The notes beneath the pieces are model-generated. The model searched no databases and was not told the DNA's origin. It saw only the letters and a list, made by a program, of their open reading frames with translations. From NCBI GenBank assembly GCA_035624455.1, contig DASPRM010000117.1:1-41706 (forward strand): a stretch of DNA of 41,706 nt, given 5' to 3'. A program made the position numbers and the translations under genes. This DNA is from Terriglobales bacterium (lineage in GTDB: Bacteria > Acidobacteriota > Terriglobia > Terriglobales > Acidobacteriaceae). Below, in pieces: positions 32,929 through 40,557 of the stretch (the first letter of the stretch is position 1; every line of letters begins with the position of its first letter).

Positions 32929-33540
32929 CTACGGCGACTTTTCGACCCTTTTTCTGTCCAGCCATAGAGTGCCGATGATCGTCTTAGCATCTGCAATACC
33001 CCCGTTCATCACCATGCGGACAGCCTGGGAGAGCGAGAAGAAGCGGGTGCGAATCGCTTCATCGTCTTCCGGTTGCGCTACGCCCCGATCCAGCCCGGTA
33101 GCTAGGTAGATGGCCATGGTCTCATCCAGGAAGCCCGGACTGGGATAAAAGTAGAGGACGCGTCGCCAGTGTTTTGCCTTAAACCCGGTTTCCTCCAAAA
33201 GTTCTCGTTGGGCGGCCGGAAGTTCGTCCTCGCCCTCATCTATCCGTCCCGCCGGCAGTTCCCAGAGGAACTGATTGGCGGCATACCGGTACTGTCGCTC
33301 TAGTAGGATGCGAACTTCCTGCCTCGCGACGCCTGATCGGCCTTTATTGGTTTTGCCGCCTTCGTCTAGCGCCAGGATCACTACCGAACCCGAGTGCCGC
33401 ACAATGTCCCGCCACGTCTGGATGCCGCCGGGTTCCTTCACCTGGTCGCTGGTGACCTGAAACACCGGCCCGCGATAGGGCACTTTGGATGACAGGATTC
33501 GTACAGAAGTGGTACTGGCCTTTTTCGTTCTCTTGCGCAT
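32929..33540 (-). CDS. Nudix hydrolase, ADP-ribose pyrophosphatase-like
   Basis: 203-residue hydrolase of nucleoside diphosphate derivatives. The Nudix box is complete: GRIDEGEDELPAAQRELLEETGF matches GX5EX7REUXEEXGU. The upstream LERQYRYAANQFLWELPAGRI and downstream FYPSPGFLDETMAIYLATGL are typical of the ADP-ribose/GDP-mannose pyrophosphatase (NudF-like) subgroup, which also adds an N-terminal beta-sheet as seen here (VFQVTSDQVKEPGG). ATG 33540. The basic N-terminus (MRKRTKKAS) is unusual. It lies upstream of the cold-shock gene on the same strand but that gene has its own promoter. Confidence 0.9.
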   Translation of the reverse strand: MRKRTKKASTTSVRILSSKVPYRGPVFQVTSDQVKEPGGIQTWRDIVRHSGSVVILALDEGGKTNKGRSGVARQEVRILLERQYRYAANQFLWELPAGRIDEGEDELPAAQRELLEETGFKAKHWRRVLYFYPSPGFLDETMAIYLATGLDRGVAQPEDDEAIRTRFFSLSQAVRMVMNGGIADAKTIIGTLWLDRKRVEKSP

Positions 33541-33676
33541 CCCCCCAATATAGGCGAGAAGCGCAACTTGTGGGTGCCTTGCCTTTGCTATCCGTCAGGT
33601 GTTGCCTTTGTGGCCGATGCCTGCATTTTGTCAGTTGACGTATATTTCTCCCCGCCAATGGTGAATCTGCTTGCAA

Positions 33677-33844
33677 CTAGCTGGAATCTGGCTTGGCCCG
33701 TCCCGGGTTGCGGCTTTCTCGTAGTTCTTTTTCACGCTTTTCAAACGCCTGATTGATCCGTTCAACCAACTTCATGAGCTTGTCGGGATCCAACTCCTTA
33801 CTCGCTTGTTCGCACAATTCTCGCCATTCCTTATCTCCGGACAT
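33677..33844 (-). CDS. Small hypothetical protein
   Basis: 55 residues, probably all helical and highly charged (WRELCEQASKELDPDKLMKLVERINQAFEKREKELRE). No family recognised; similar short proteins are common in Acidobacteria (from memory). ATG 33844 follows GGGAGT at four bases, a fair ribosome-binding site. The frame continues to 33880 but the extension is Cys/His-rich and looks like chance. The D-P-D-K-L turn between two helices suggests a helical hairpin. Confidence 0.6.
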   Translation of the reverse strand: MSGDKEWRELCEQASKELDPDKLMKLVERINQAFEKREKELRESRNPGRAKPDSS

Positions 33845-34172
33845 GAGACTCCCTGGAAACCCGTGGTGAATGCAGCGCAAATCCTGGAAAAATGTAAGGA
33901 AAAACCGCTATCGCCGTCTGTCAGGCATCCGACAAAGCTGCAGCGTCGCGCCGAGGTAGGAGGGTGGTCGGAAACTGCCGGTGTCCCGGGTTCGCGTCGT
34001 GCAGTTCGGCGCTAACCTGGGATGAATACTCTCAAGACTGCCTGATCTGGAAGTGGGGGTCTCCGCGAGATTGACGGGATCGTGAGTGTCCTCAGGACCG
34101 ACGCAGATGTCACAACAGATCCTACTCGTGCTGCCTCTGGCCTGATATCCTGCGCGGTCTCTGTGATTTCAG
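33845..34172. other. Intergenic region upstream of the DUF2520 gene
   Basis: No gene is supported. It holds one copy of the CGTGCAGTTCGGCGC repeat (33991-34024), related to those at 35153 and 40241. No clear promoter is seen. Confidence 0.45.
33991..34024 (+). repeat. CGTGCAGTTCGGCGC repeat, copy 1
   Basis: It reads TTCGCGTCGTGCAGTTCGGC and continues GCTAACCTGGGATG. Related copies are at 35153-35188 and 40241-40275. Confidence 0.55.
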
Positions 34173-35045
34173 ATGGCGAAACCAACCATAACCATTGTTG
34201 GGACGGGAGCGCTGGGGACGGCGCTGCTGGTAAATCTGGCGCGCAAGGGCTATCCGATCAAAGAAATCGTATCCCGAAAAGGGCGCCTGCCCTTGATTGG
34301 TAACAGGGCTTTGCCTCGAGCGAAGAGTCTTTCGCCTAAGCTAATCTCGCCCGCCGGCGCGCGATTATCTGCAAAGGTCATCTGGATCTGCGTGCGTGAT
34401 TCGGGCATCCGAGAATGTGCCGAGGGCTTCGCGGATCGGATTGATTGGCGCGGGCACATCGTCTTGCATTCCAGCGGTGCGCTGACCTCCGACGAGCTCT
34501 CCGCCCTGCGAGTTCGTGGCGCTGCGGTGGCTTCTGTTCATCCCATGATGACGTTTGTTTCCGGCGCGCAACCTCGTCTAGAGGGGATCTGGTTCGCGAT
34601 TGAAGGCGATATTGAGGCACGCCGCGTCGCGGAGCGGATCGTGGCAGACTTCGGAGGGCACAGCTTTGTTATCCCCAAGTCGAAGAAGCCGCTCTACCAC
34701 ACGTTTGGAGCATTTCTCTCGCCGCTGATCATTGCTCATCTGGCACTTACGGAACGCCTGGGGGCAGCCGCCGGTGTTCCAGGCTCGCGCGTGCAGTCGG
34801 TGATGCGGCCAATTCTGGAGCAGACGCTGGCCAACTACACCAAATTGGGGCCGGCAGGTGCTTTGAGTGGACCACTCGCCCGAGGAGATGTCGAAACGAT
34901 AAGACGTAACCTCAAAGCTCTATCGAAACTCGCGGATGCAAAACAGATTTACATTGACTTGGTGCGTTCCGCTATGCGGACACTGCCGGTTAAGAATCGG
35001 AGAGGGCTACAAGAAATGCTGCGCGGCGCTGTCACTCGGCGCTAG
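34173..35045 (+). CDS. Rossmann-fold NAD(P)-binding protein with DUF2520 domain
   Basis: 290 residues. N-terminal dinucleotide-binding fold with ITIVGTGALGTALLVNLARKG (GxGxxG at 10-15), a ProC/6-phosphogluconate-dehydrogenase-like arrangement. It contains VLHSSGALTSDEL and VHPMMTFV, hallmarks of the Rossmann-like/DUF2520 family. The C-terminal half (from about 165) is helical: YHTFGAFLSPLIIAHLALTERL. Family members are probable oxidoreductases of unknown substrate, often beside pantothenate genes; none are here. The ATG at 34173 begins the conserved fold. It stands alone, facing the ribA gene. Confidence 0.85.
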   Translation: MAKPTITIVGTGALGTALLVNLARKGYPIKEIVSRKGRLPLIGNRALPRAKSLSPKLISPAGARLSAKVIWICVRDSGIRECAEGFADRIDWRGHIVLHSSGALTSDELSALRVRGAAVASVHPMMTFVSGAQPRLEGIWFAIEGDIEARRVAERIVADFGGHSFVIPKSKKPLYHTFGAFLSPLIIAHLALTERLGAAAGVPGSRVQSVMRPILEQTLANYTKLGPAGALSGPLARGDVETIRRNLKALSKLADAKQIYIDLVRSAMRTLPVKNRRGLQEMLRGAVTRR

Positions 35046-35152
35046 GAAGCTTATTGGAGACCAGCCAAGAGCGGCGAGGAGCTGTTGTTCTACGCTGCAG
35101 AATGGCTACTTCTTTGGCCAGGGTGGGGTAGTTCCACACTCATGGTGACCCG

Positions 35153-35188
35153 GTTCGCGCCGTGCAGTTCGTCGCATCAGGTCCCGGC
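35153..35188 (+). repeat. CGTGCAGTTCGGCGC repeat, copy 2 (diverged)
   Basis: It reads TTCGCGCCGTGCAGTTCGTC, then diverges from copy 1. It lies between the convergent DUF2520 and ribA genes. Confidence 0.45.
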
Positions 35189-35198
35189 TAGCGAACGT

Positions 35199-35840
35199 CT
35201 AAAACTCCTTGAACAGATGCCCTAATTTTTCTTTCTTGGTCTTCAGATAGGTTTCCGAATAAGCCGAGCCCGGCTCCACTTCGCATGGGACACGTTCGAC
35301 TACCTCGACACCCGCCTTCTGCACCGCCGAGACCTTCTCTGGATTGTTCGATAGCAGCCTGATCCGTTGCAGTCCCAGTGCCTTGAGCACGGCAGCGGGA
35401 AGCTCGTATTCGCGCTCGTCGGCTTTAAAGCCCAGGCGCTCGTTAGCTTCCACGGTATCGAGGCCGGCGTCCTGCAGGGCATAGGCTTGCAGTTTGGCCA
35501 TTAACCCGATGCCGCGGCCCTCCTGCTGTTCGTACACCAGAACCCCGGAGCCGGCGTCTGCAATCAAGCTCAAGGCCATCTCCAGTTGCTGGCGGCAGTC
35601 GCAACGCAGGGAGTGGAACACATCGCCGGTAAGACACTGCGAGTGAATACGCACCAGCGGGGGCGCGCTCTGGAGATCTCCCATCACCAGCGCGACGGCG
35701 CTTTCCGCCTGACGCTCCCCCACAAGATGCGCAGTCGTGGCGCTGTCTGGGACCGCTGGCATTACTTCTTCAAAGCCATAAATCCGAAAATGTCCCCAAC
35801 GGGTAGGGAAATCGGCCTCCGCCACCTTCTTTACCTGCAT
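35199..35840 (-). CDS. ribA: GTP cyclohydrolase II
   Basis: First step of riboflavin synthesis: GTP to 2,5-diamino-6-ribosylamino-pyrimidinone phosphate. The 213-residue protein has zinc Cys69, Cys80 and Cys82 in SQCLTGDVFHSLRCDCRQQ, then YEQQEGRGIGLMAKLQAYALQD with the catalytic residues, and RLLSNNPEKV. It is a monofunctional RibA without the RibB (DHBP synthase) domain. The frame is open to 36149, but residues beyond 35840 come from reading antisense through the tRNA gene and from repeats. ATG 35840 starts the homologous part; GTG 35852, four codons earlier, is an alternative. A TATAAT lies only 12-19 bases before these starts. Confidence 0.93.
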   Translation of the reverse strand: MQVKKVAEADFPTRWGHFRIYGFEEVMPAVPDSATTAHLVGERQAESAVALVMGDLQSAPPLVRIHSQCLTGDVFHSLRCDCRQQLEMALSLIADAGSGVLVYEQQEGRGIGLMAKLQAYALQDAGLDTVEANERLGFKADEREYELPAAVLKALGLQRIRLLSNNPEKVSAVQKAGVEVVERVPCEVEPGSAYSETYLKTKKEKLGHLFKEF

Positions 35841-35858
35841 GGAAAGGGTCACCCCTGA

Positions 35859-35896
35859 ATTATAAGCGGCAGGTAGGGCGCGAAGCGCCCTTGCCT
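35859..35896 (-). promoter_or_regulatory. Candidate -10 box and upstream palindrome before ribA
   Basis: On the minus strand TATAAT lies at 35859-35864, just before GTG 35852 and ATG 35840; no convincing -35 is found. Upstream (35871-35896) is a near-perfect 12-bp palindrome, AGGCAAGGGCGC-TTC-GCGCC and on, that looks like a repeat or an operator. Confidence 0.35.
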
Positions 35897-35935
35897 GACC
35901 AGAAGAGTGTGCGCGGTATTCACAAGACGGCAATT

Positions 35936-35977
35936 TTGTTGTTCGTTGACGTGATCTTGTTACTCGTTGACGTAATA
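35936..35977 (+). promoter_or_regulatory. Tandem 21-base repeats upstream of tRNA-Ala
   Basis: Two adjoining 21-base units (35936-35956 and 35957-35977) share 17 of 21 bases around the core TCGTTGACGT. The 21-base period is two helical turns, so both would face the same side of the DNA. They end 22 bases before the tRNA -35 box. Confidence 0.5.
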
Positions 35978-35999
35978 GCAATGAAATGCCGGGTGGCTT

Positions 36000-36028
36000 T
36001 TGCGCGTGCGCATACGCGCTGATAAAAT
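36000..36028 (+). promoter_or_regulatory. Sigma-70 promoter of tRNA-Ala
   Basis: TTGCGC (36000-36005), a 17-base spacer, then TAAAAT (36023-36028). The start point would be near 36035, about 22 bases before the mature tRNA. Confidence 0.6.
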
Positions 36029-36056
36029 CGTGAATGTTCCCAGTCTTCTCTGTCGT

Positions 36057-36132
36057 GGGGCTATAGCTCAGCTGGGAGAGCGCATCGTTCGCAACGATGA
36101 GGTCGTCGGTTCGATCCCGACTAGCTCCACCA
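36057..36132 (+). tRNA. tRNA-Ala (anticodon CGC)
   Basis: A complete cloverleaf. The acceptor stem GGGGCTA/TAGCTCC contains the G3-U70 wobble that identifies alanine tRNAs. The D arm is GCTC/GAGC and the anticodon arm CATCG-TTCGCAA-CGATG has CGC at 36090-36092. The T arm is GTCGG-TTCGATC-CCGAC. Discriminator A at 36129 and an encoded CCA at 36130-36132. It reads GCG codons. Confidence 0.97.
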
Positions 36133-36181
36133 TGTATCGTCTGCCGCACAGACCTTGCTAGCTGCCTGTCCGCTGAAGCTT

Positions 36182-36760
36182 TCAGCTCGCCGTGAATTTT
36201 CGAAACAGCCAGAGCGGACCGACGCTTAGAAATCTAGCAATTGCCACCGGGAGTTGGCGCAGGTCCTCCAGAAAAGAAGTACGATTCGCTCCTACCAGCA
36301 AATTTCCCTGACACATCACGTACCAATTGAACAGGGCAGACACCGCCGCAATCACTGAAGAAACAAGAACCGCGGTGTGGCGGTGCGGCGTTCCGCGATA
36401 CGCATGCACCCACCATTCCAGTGCCTGTCCGGCTGTGGGAACCCCAATGATTATTACCAAAGCGGAAACCCACAGGGGCCGAAAATTGCGCATCAACTGC
36501 ACGATCGAGGCCAGGAATCCGGCATTAACGGCACTCACCGCGACTTCCACCAGCACCGTGGCTGTGATGGCCCGCAGTCCGCTTCGCGCAGCGGCAATGG
36601 CGAACACGGGGGCGCGCAGCATGATGCTCAAAAGCGCGGATTTCCAGTTCCAGAGCGCGATTACAAGCAAAACGTTGCGCACGAAGGAAGGGTTCTTGGA
36701 TCTGAGCTTGCCAGGCTCGGCCGAGGGGGAAATGACTTTTATCGCGATAAGGCGCTGCAT
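36182..36760 (-). CDS. Polytopic membrane protein of unknown function
   Basis: 192 residues, unrecognised. Four or five hydrophobic segments: about 28-52 (VLLVIALWNWKSALLSIML), 55-80 (FAIAAARSGLRAITATVLVEVAV), 82-95, 103-120 (LWVSALVIIIGVPTAGQALEW) and 130-150 (AVLVSSVIAAVSALFNWYVM). A C-terminal cytoplasmic tail reads RTSFLEDLRQLPVAIARFL. ATG 36760 is chosen; the frame extends to a GTG at 36883 but the extension is Cys/His-rich and poorly conserved in character. No ribosome-binding site is obvious. It is divergent from the PHP operon. Confidence 0.65.
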   Translation of the reverse strand: MQRLIAIKVISPSAEPGKLRSKNPSFVRNVLLVIALWNWKSALLSIMLRAPVFAIAAARSGLRAITATVLVEVAVSAVNAGFLASIVQLMRNFRPLWVSALVIIIGVPTAGQALEWWVHAYRGTPHRHTAVLVSSVIAAVSALFNWYVMCQGNLLVGANRTSFLEDLRQLPVAIARFLSVGPLWLFRKFTAS

Positions 36761-36937
36761 GGCAAGGAAGCGGCCCAAAACTGCAGTATAGGAATGAGCG
36801 TTGCGGCTGTGTGTTAAAAGTCGGTGACAAATAACCCAGCACAAATTAACAGAAAAATGTTTGAAACATAATCTTGGTTTCACGTCCGTTGCGGATACTC
36901 CTAGCTGAAATTCGACGGTTCAGGACAGGAGGTCCGC

Positions 36938-38095
36938 GTGCACAATCCGCTCACCTACCTCTGGCAGGATCCAACAGCGGCGCAGAATTCGAAGACCGCT
37001 GTTTCCCTTCACGGTCACACCAACCATTCCAAAGAAAGCCTATATTTCATTATGCAGTTCGCGCAGCAGTACGGGCTGCTGCGCTGGGCGCTGGAGCAGA
37101 AGGAGAAACGGGCCCAACAGGATTCTGCGATCAAGCTGGACTTCTGGAAGGCGTACTGGACGCCGCCTCTGCCAGCCCTGGCCGCGTACGACATCGAGCG
37201 GCGACAGATCGAGGAACAACTGGAAATTGAAGCCATGATCTCCTTGACCGATCACGACAACATAGAAGCTCCCATGCTGTTGCGAGTGGTACCCGAGGCG
37301 AGGCGCATTCCCGTATCGCTGGAATGGAGCGTGCCGTACGAGGAGACCATCTTTCATCTCGGCGTTCACAACCTCCCAACCGCGGAAGCCGAGCCGTGGA
37401 CGATGCGCCTTCTCGATTATGCGAAGAAACCCGATCCTGCCCAACTGCGCAGCTTGGTGGCAGCACTGTCGGACATCCCGCAGGTACTTCTGGTCTTTAA
37501 TCATCCGTTGTGGGACCTCCCCAGGGTTGGCCGTGATCGGCACCTGGAACTGGTCCACAGATTTGCCTCCGAGATTGGGGAATTTCTGCACGCCTACGAA
37601 CTCGGAGGACTGCGCGGGTGGGAAGAGAACGAGGGAGTGATGCAACTGGCGAAAGCCTATGGCAAGCCAGTGATCTCGGGTGGAGACCGCCATGGATGCG
37701 AGCCCAGCGCGATTCTCAATCTCACGAACGCCACGAGTTTCTCTGAGTTCGTCGACGAAGTTCGACATGGTCAGAGCCACGTGCTATTCATGCCGCAGTA
37801 TGCAGAGTCGACAACTCTGCGGACCATCCAGACTCTACTGGATGTGATTCGCAACTATCCTGAACACCCGGCTGGATTCCGGTCCTGGGATGAACGAGTG
37901 TTTCATCCCGATCGCGAGGGCGTTTGCCGCCCACTGGCTGCGCTGTGGCGCCAGCCGCCGGCTTTCATTGGACAGACCTTTGCAGTGCTGAGACTGTTTG
38001 AGTGTGAGCCGATTCGCGGCGTTCTGCGGATGGCGAACGGCTGGAGGCAAGGCTTGCGTGTCAATCTGGGTGAAGGACAGGAGGCGCTTCCGTGA
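36938..38095 (+). CDS. PHP-domain metal-dependent phosphoesterase
   Basis: 385-residue protein of the PHP superfamily, a trinuclear-metal phosphoesterase fold. Metal-binding motifs in order: VSLHGHTNHSKES (residues 23-35), SLTDHDNIEAP (about 103), HLGVHNLP (about 141), VFNHPLWDL (about 187) and SGGDRHGCEP (about 250). After residue 260 comes a domain without known similarity (residues 260-385). GTG 36938 follows a perfect AGGAGGT at five bases. The stop overlaps the GT4 start by four bases (GTGA), so the two proteins are made together. A role in dephosphorylating a glycosylated product is an inference from that coupling. Confidence 0.8.
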   Translation: MHNPLTYLWQDPTAAQNSKTAVSLHGHTNHSKESLYFIMQFAQQYGLLRWALEQKEKRAQQDSAIKLDFWKAYWTPPLPALAAYDIERRQIEEQLEIEAMISLTDHDNIEAPMLLRVVPEARRIPVSLEWSVPYEETIFHLGVHNLPTAEAEPWTMRLLDYAKKPDPAQLRSLVAALSDIPQVLLVFNHPLWDLPRVGRDRHLELVHRFASEIGEFLHAYELGGLRGWEENEGVMQLAKAYGKPVISGGDRHGCEPSAILNLTNATSFSEFVDEVRHGQSHVLFMPQYAESTTLRTIQTLLDVIRNYPEHPAGFRSWDERVFHPDREGVCRPLAALWRQPPAFIGQTFAVLRLFECEPIRGVLRMANGWRQGLRVNLGEGQEALP

Positions 38096-39312
38096 GCGAA
38101 AGTCAGATCAAGGTGGCCTTTTTTCCCGATACCTACCTCGAGGTGGATGGGGTAGCAAACACGGCACGACAATTCGAAGCGTATGTCCGCCGCCACGATC
38201 TGCCGATGGTGCTGGTTTACGGGGGCTATGAGGACAAGATCAAGAACGATGGGAATGTCACCCTCATCGAGCGCAAACGCGGCCCGATTGCTTTCGGAGT
38301 GGACAAGAAACACGATTTTGATCTTCTCTTTCTTCGCCACTACGAGAAAATCGCGAAACTGCTGCGGGCCACAAAACCCGACGTGATTCATATTACCGGA
38401 CCAAGCGACGTCGGGATCCTTGGAGTTCTTGTCGCACACTATCTGCGGATTCCGCTGATCGCCTCCTGGCATACCAACCTCCATCAATACGCGGAGCAGC
38501 GGGCGCTGGCGCTGCTGCGCTTCCTGCCTGAGGGAATGCGCCGCGGAATGGGCCCACGAATTCGGGCGTGGAGTTTTCAGGCACTGGCGCGCTATTACCG
38601 CATTCCGCGAGTCCTGCTGGCTCCAAACCGCGAACTGGAGGAACTGCTGGAGCAACACACGACAAAACGGTGTTTCCCGATGGGGCGGGGTGTCGATACC
38701 TCGCTTTTTGATCCTCGGCGGCGCACCCGCACAAATGAGAGCTTCACGATTGGCTACGTGGGCCGGCTCACGGTCGAGAAGAGCGTGGAAGTGCTGGCCC
38801 AATTGGAGAAAGCGCTGCTGGCGGCCGGTCTCTCCGATTTCCGCTTCCTCATTGTAGGACAGGGCTCGAGCGAGCCGTGGCTACGTCAAAACATGCAGAC
38901 CGCCGAATTCGCGGGAGTCCTGCACGGCGAGAAGCTAGCTGCGGCCTACGCCAACATGGACGTGTTCGTGTTTCCCTCGCTTACGGATACCTTCGGGAAT
39001 GTAGTTCTGGAGGCGTTGGCGTCGGGGGTACCCTCAGTTGTGAGCAACTGCGGTGGGCCACAGTTCATCGTACGACAGGGAGACACAGGATTTGTGGCCA
39101 AGAGCCTGGCAGAGTTCGTGGAGAGCATTCGGCGGTTGCATGCAGACCGCCAGTTGCTCGGGCGAATGAGAAGTGCCGCGCGCCAGCAGGCACTCGCATG
39201 TTCGTGGGACAGCATCTTCGATGGGGTCTACAAGGCCTATGAAGAAGCACTGAGCATGAGCGCAACCCGGGCCCGCGTGCCGCTGTCGAGCCGTCAAGTG
39301 TCGATTATATGA
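38092..39312 (+). CDS. GT4-family glycosyltransferase
   Basis: Retaining, GT-B-fold glycosyltransferase of 406 residues, probably cytoplasmic or membrane-associated. N-terminal acceptor domain: FFPDTYLEVDGVANTARQFEAY and PDVIHITGPSDVGILGV. C-terminal nucleotide-sugar domain: IGYVGRLTVEKSVEVL (Arg/Lys contacting diphosphate), LIVGQGSSEPWL, and FPSLTDTFGNVVLEALASGVPSVVSNCGGP. The first Glu of the EX7E motif is replaced by Asp (TDTFGNVVLEA). It resembles the MgtA/SqdX-like mannosyl- or glucosyltransferases of glycolipid synthesis. GTG 38092 overlaps the PHP stop. The LolA-like gene follows 15 bases later. Confidence 0.88.
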   Translation: MSESQIKVAFFPDTYLEVDGVANTARQFEAYVRRHDLPMVLVYGGYEDKIKNDGNVTLIERKRGPIAFGVDKKHDFDLLFLRHYEKIAKLLRATKPDVIHITGPSDVGILGVLVAHYLRIPLIASWHTNLHQYAEQRALALLRFLPEGMRRGMGPRIRAWSFQALARYYRIPRVLLAPNRELEELLEQHTTKRCFPMGRGVDTSLFDPRRRTRTNESFTIGYVGRLTVEKSVEVLAQLEKALLAAGLSDFRFLIVGQGSSEPWLRQNMQTAEFAGVLHGEKLAAAYANMDVFVFPSLTDTFGNVVLEALASGVPSVVSNCGGPQFIVRQGDTGFVAKSLAEFVESIRRLHADRQLLGRMRSAARQQALACSWDSIFDGVYKAYEEALSMSATRARVPLSSRQVSII

Positions 39313-39327
39313 TTTGGGAGACTTGAA

Positions 39328-40143
39328 ATGGGACCGGTCAAAGGGCTGAATCTGGCGCTAACCCTCCTGGCTCTGTTATCCGCGTTTGCGGTCCGTGGAT
39401 TGACACAAGAGCCCGCGTCGGAGCAGGCTCCTGCAACGAAGCTTGACTCGCCGCTGACCGTAGATCAGGTGGTCGACAGGCTGGAGCGCAAAAACGCGGA
39501 GCGCAAGCAGGAAATGGCACGGCTGGAAGGGAGACGCATCTACCGCCTAGTTTATCGCGGATTTCCCGGCGATCGCGAGGCCCAGATGCAAGTGCGTTGC
39601 GTGTACCAAAATCCTGACGATAAGCAGTTCTTCATTCAGCAGTCGAGCGGTTCGAAGGTAATCCTGGATAAGGTTTTCCAGAAGCTGCTGGAGGGTGAGC
39701 AGGAGGCGACACAACCGCAGAATGAGCAGCGCAGCATTCTAAGCCGCGATAACTATAGTTTCACCCTCGTCGCTTATGAGCAAGGACCGGAGGGAACCAC
39801 CTACGTGCTACAGGTCGAGCCCAAATCCAAGAACCGCTTTTTGTATGTGGGGCGGATCTGGGTGGATGGCGACGATTTCGCGGTGAAAAAGATAAGAGCA
39901 GAACCCGCGAAGAACCCATCCTTCTGGACCAAGAAAAACGAAATCGAACATGAATATATGAAGGTGGGCGATTTCTGGGTCCCGGTGCGGAATCGCTCTG
40001 TAAGTTCCACCCGGCTTGGCGGGACCGCCACCCTGACAATCGAATACAGCGATTACGAAATCAAAAGCAAACAAGGCGAGACCGCCTCATCCGACCGGCC
40101 ATCTACCGCATCCGCGAAGAGAATGCATGGCGAAGAGCAGTGA
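39328..40143 (+). CDS. Exported protein, LolA/outer-membrane-lipoprotein-sorting-like
   Basis: 271 residues with a signal peptide (MGPVKGLNLALTLLALLSAFAVRGLTQE) and a periplasmic domain. The domain has the alternating beta pattern of LolA-like folds (RLVYRGFPGDREAQMQVRCVYQ, TYVLQVEPKSKNRFLYVGRIWVDGDDFAVKKIRAEP, FWVPVRNRSVSSTRLGGTATLTIEYSDYE). Such folds bind lipids or lipoproteins. An Ala/Pro spacer follows the signal peptide. ATG 39328 is preceded by GGGAG eight bases upstream. The C-terminus is Ser/Thr/Ala-rich. Close spacing makes it the last gene of the PHP-GT4 operon. Confidence 0.75.
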   Translation: MGPVKGLNLALTLLALLSAFAVRGLTQEPASEQAPATKLDSPLTVDQVVDRLERKNAERKQEMARLEGRRIYRLVYRGFPGDREAQMQVRCVYQNPDDKQFFIQQSSGSKVILDKVFQKLLEGEQEATQPQNEQRSILSRDNYSFTLVAYEQGPEGTTYVLQVEPKSKNRFLYVGRIWVDGDDFAVKKIRAEPAKNPSFWTKKNEIEHEYMKVGDFWVPVRNRSVSSTRLGGTATLTIEYSDYEIKSKQGETASSDRPSTASAKRMHGEEQ

Positions 40144-40168
40144 GAGCGGCAACCTGAAAATTTCAGCC

Positions 40169-40210
40169 GGTCATCCTGAGCGCGGGCCGAGGAGCGGGTC
40201 GAAGGACCCG
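40169..40210 (-). repeat. TCCTTCG...GGATGAC hairpin element, copy 4
   Basis: On the minus strand it reads GGTCCTTCGACCCGCTCC and ends CGCTCAGGATGACC. It is the clearest copy of the family. Confidence 0.6.
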
Positions 40211-40240
40211 GGTTCTACGCGATAGAGAGGAACTTGAGGG

Positions 40241-40275
40241 TGCCCGCGCCGTGCCGTTCGGCGCTAACCTGGGAC
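40241..40275 (+). repeat. CGTGCAGTTCGGCGC repeat, copy 3
   Basis: It reads CGCGCCGTGCCGTTCGGCGC and continues TAACCTGGGACGG. It is closest to copy 1. Confidence 0.55.
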
Positions 40276-40557
40276 GGAGTAGGCACTCGAGCACCGCAAG
40301 GGCAGAACAGGATAGCTTGTGGGCGCGCATACGATCACAATTCTTCTCGCTGCTTACTACCGTTCCTGCAATCCTTTTCGAACCTAAGTTCATAGTGGGC
40401 TTTAAATCACGCCACGGCGTTCTAACGCCAGGGCTGAAAGAAGGACTACGCCCAAGAGCCCAACTTGGTGTAAGGTTCTCCTCACATCTTGCCAGCAATC
40501 CTGTTTTGCAGCCGAGCGCGAGCAGTGAATCGGTCAAAATTCGAGTGGTCAAGGCAA

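Larger units (their letters stand above)
40144..40557. other. Intergenic region before the minor-pilin cluster
   Basis: It holds a GGATGAC-type element (40169-40210, reversed), a CGTGC(A/C)GTTCGGCGC copy (40241-40275), and a GGCGTT-CTA-ACGCC hairpin near 40420 within a 'gccagggctgaaag' block. No gene or sigma-54 site is convincing. Confidence 0.5.

Noticed and set aside
35841-36149. N-terminal extension of ribA by about 103 residues, beginning near the tRNA gene
   Set aside because: The residues around GASRDRTDDLIV come from translating tRNA-Ala antisense; this is a frequent annotation artefact. Homology to GTP cyclohydrolase II starts at 35840.
40450-40557. Sigma-54 promoter before the pilin gene
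   Set aside because: TTGCCAGC...TTTTGCAG was considered but lacks the required GG at -24.
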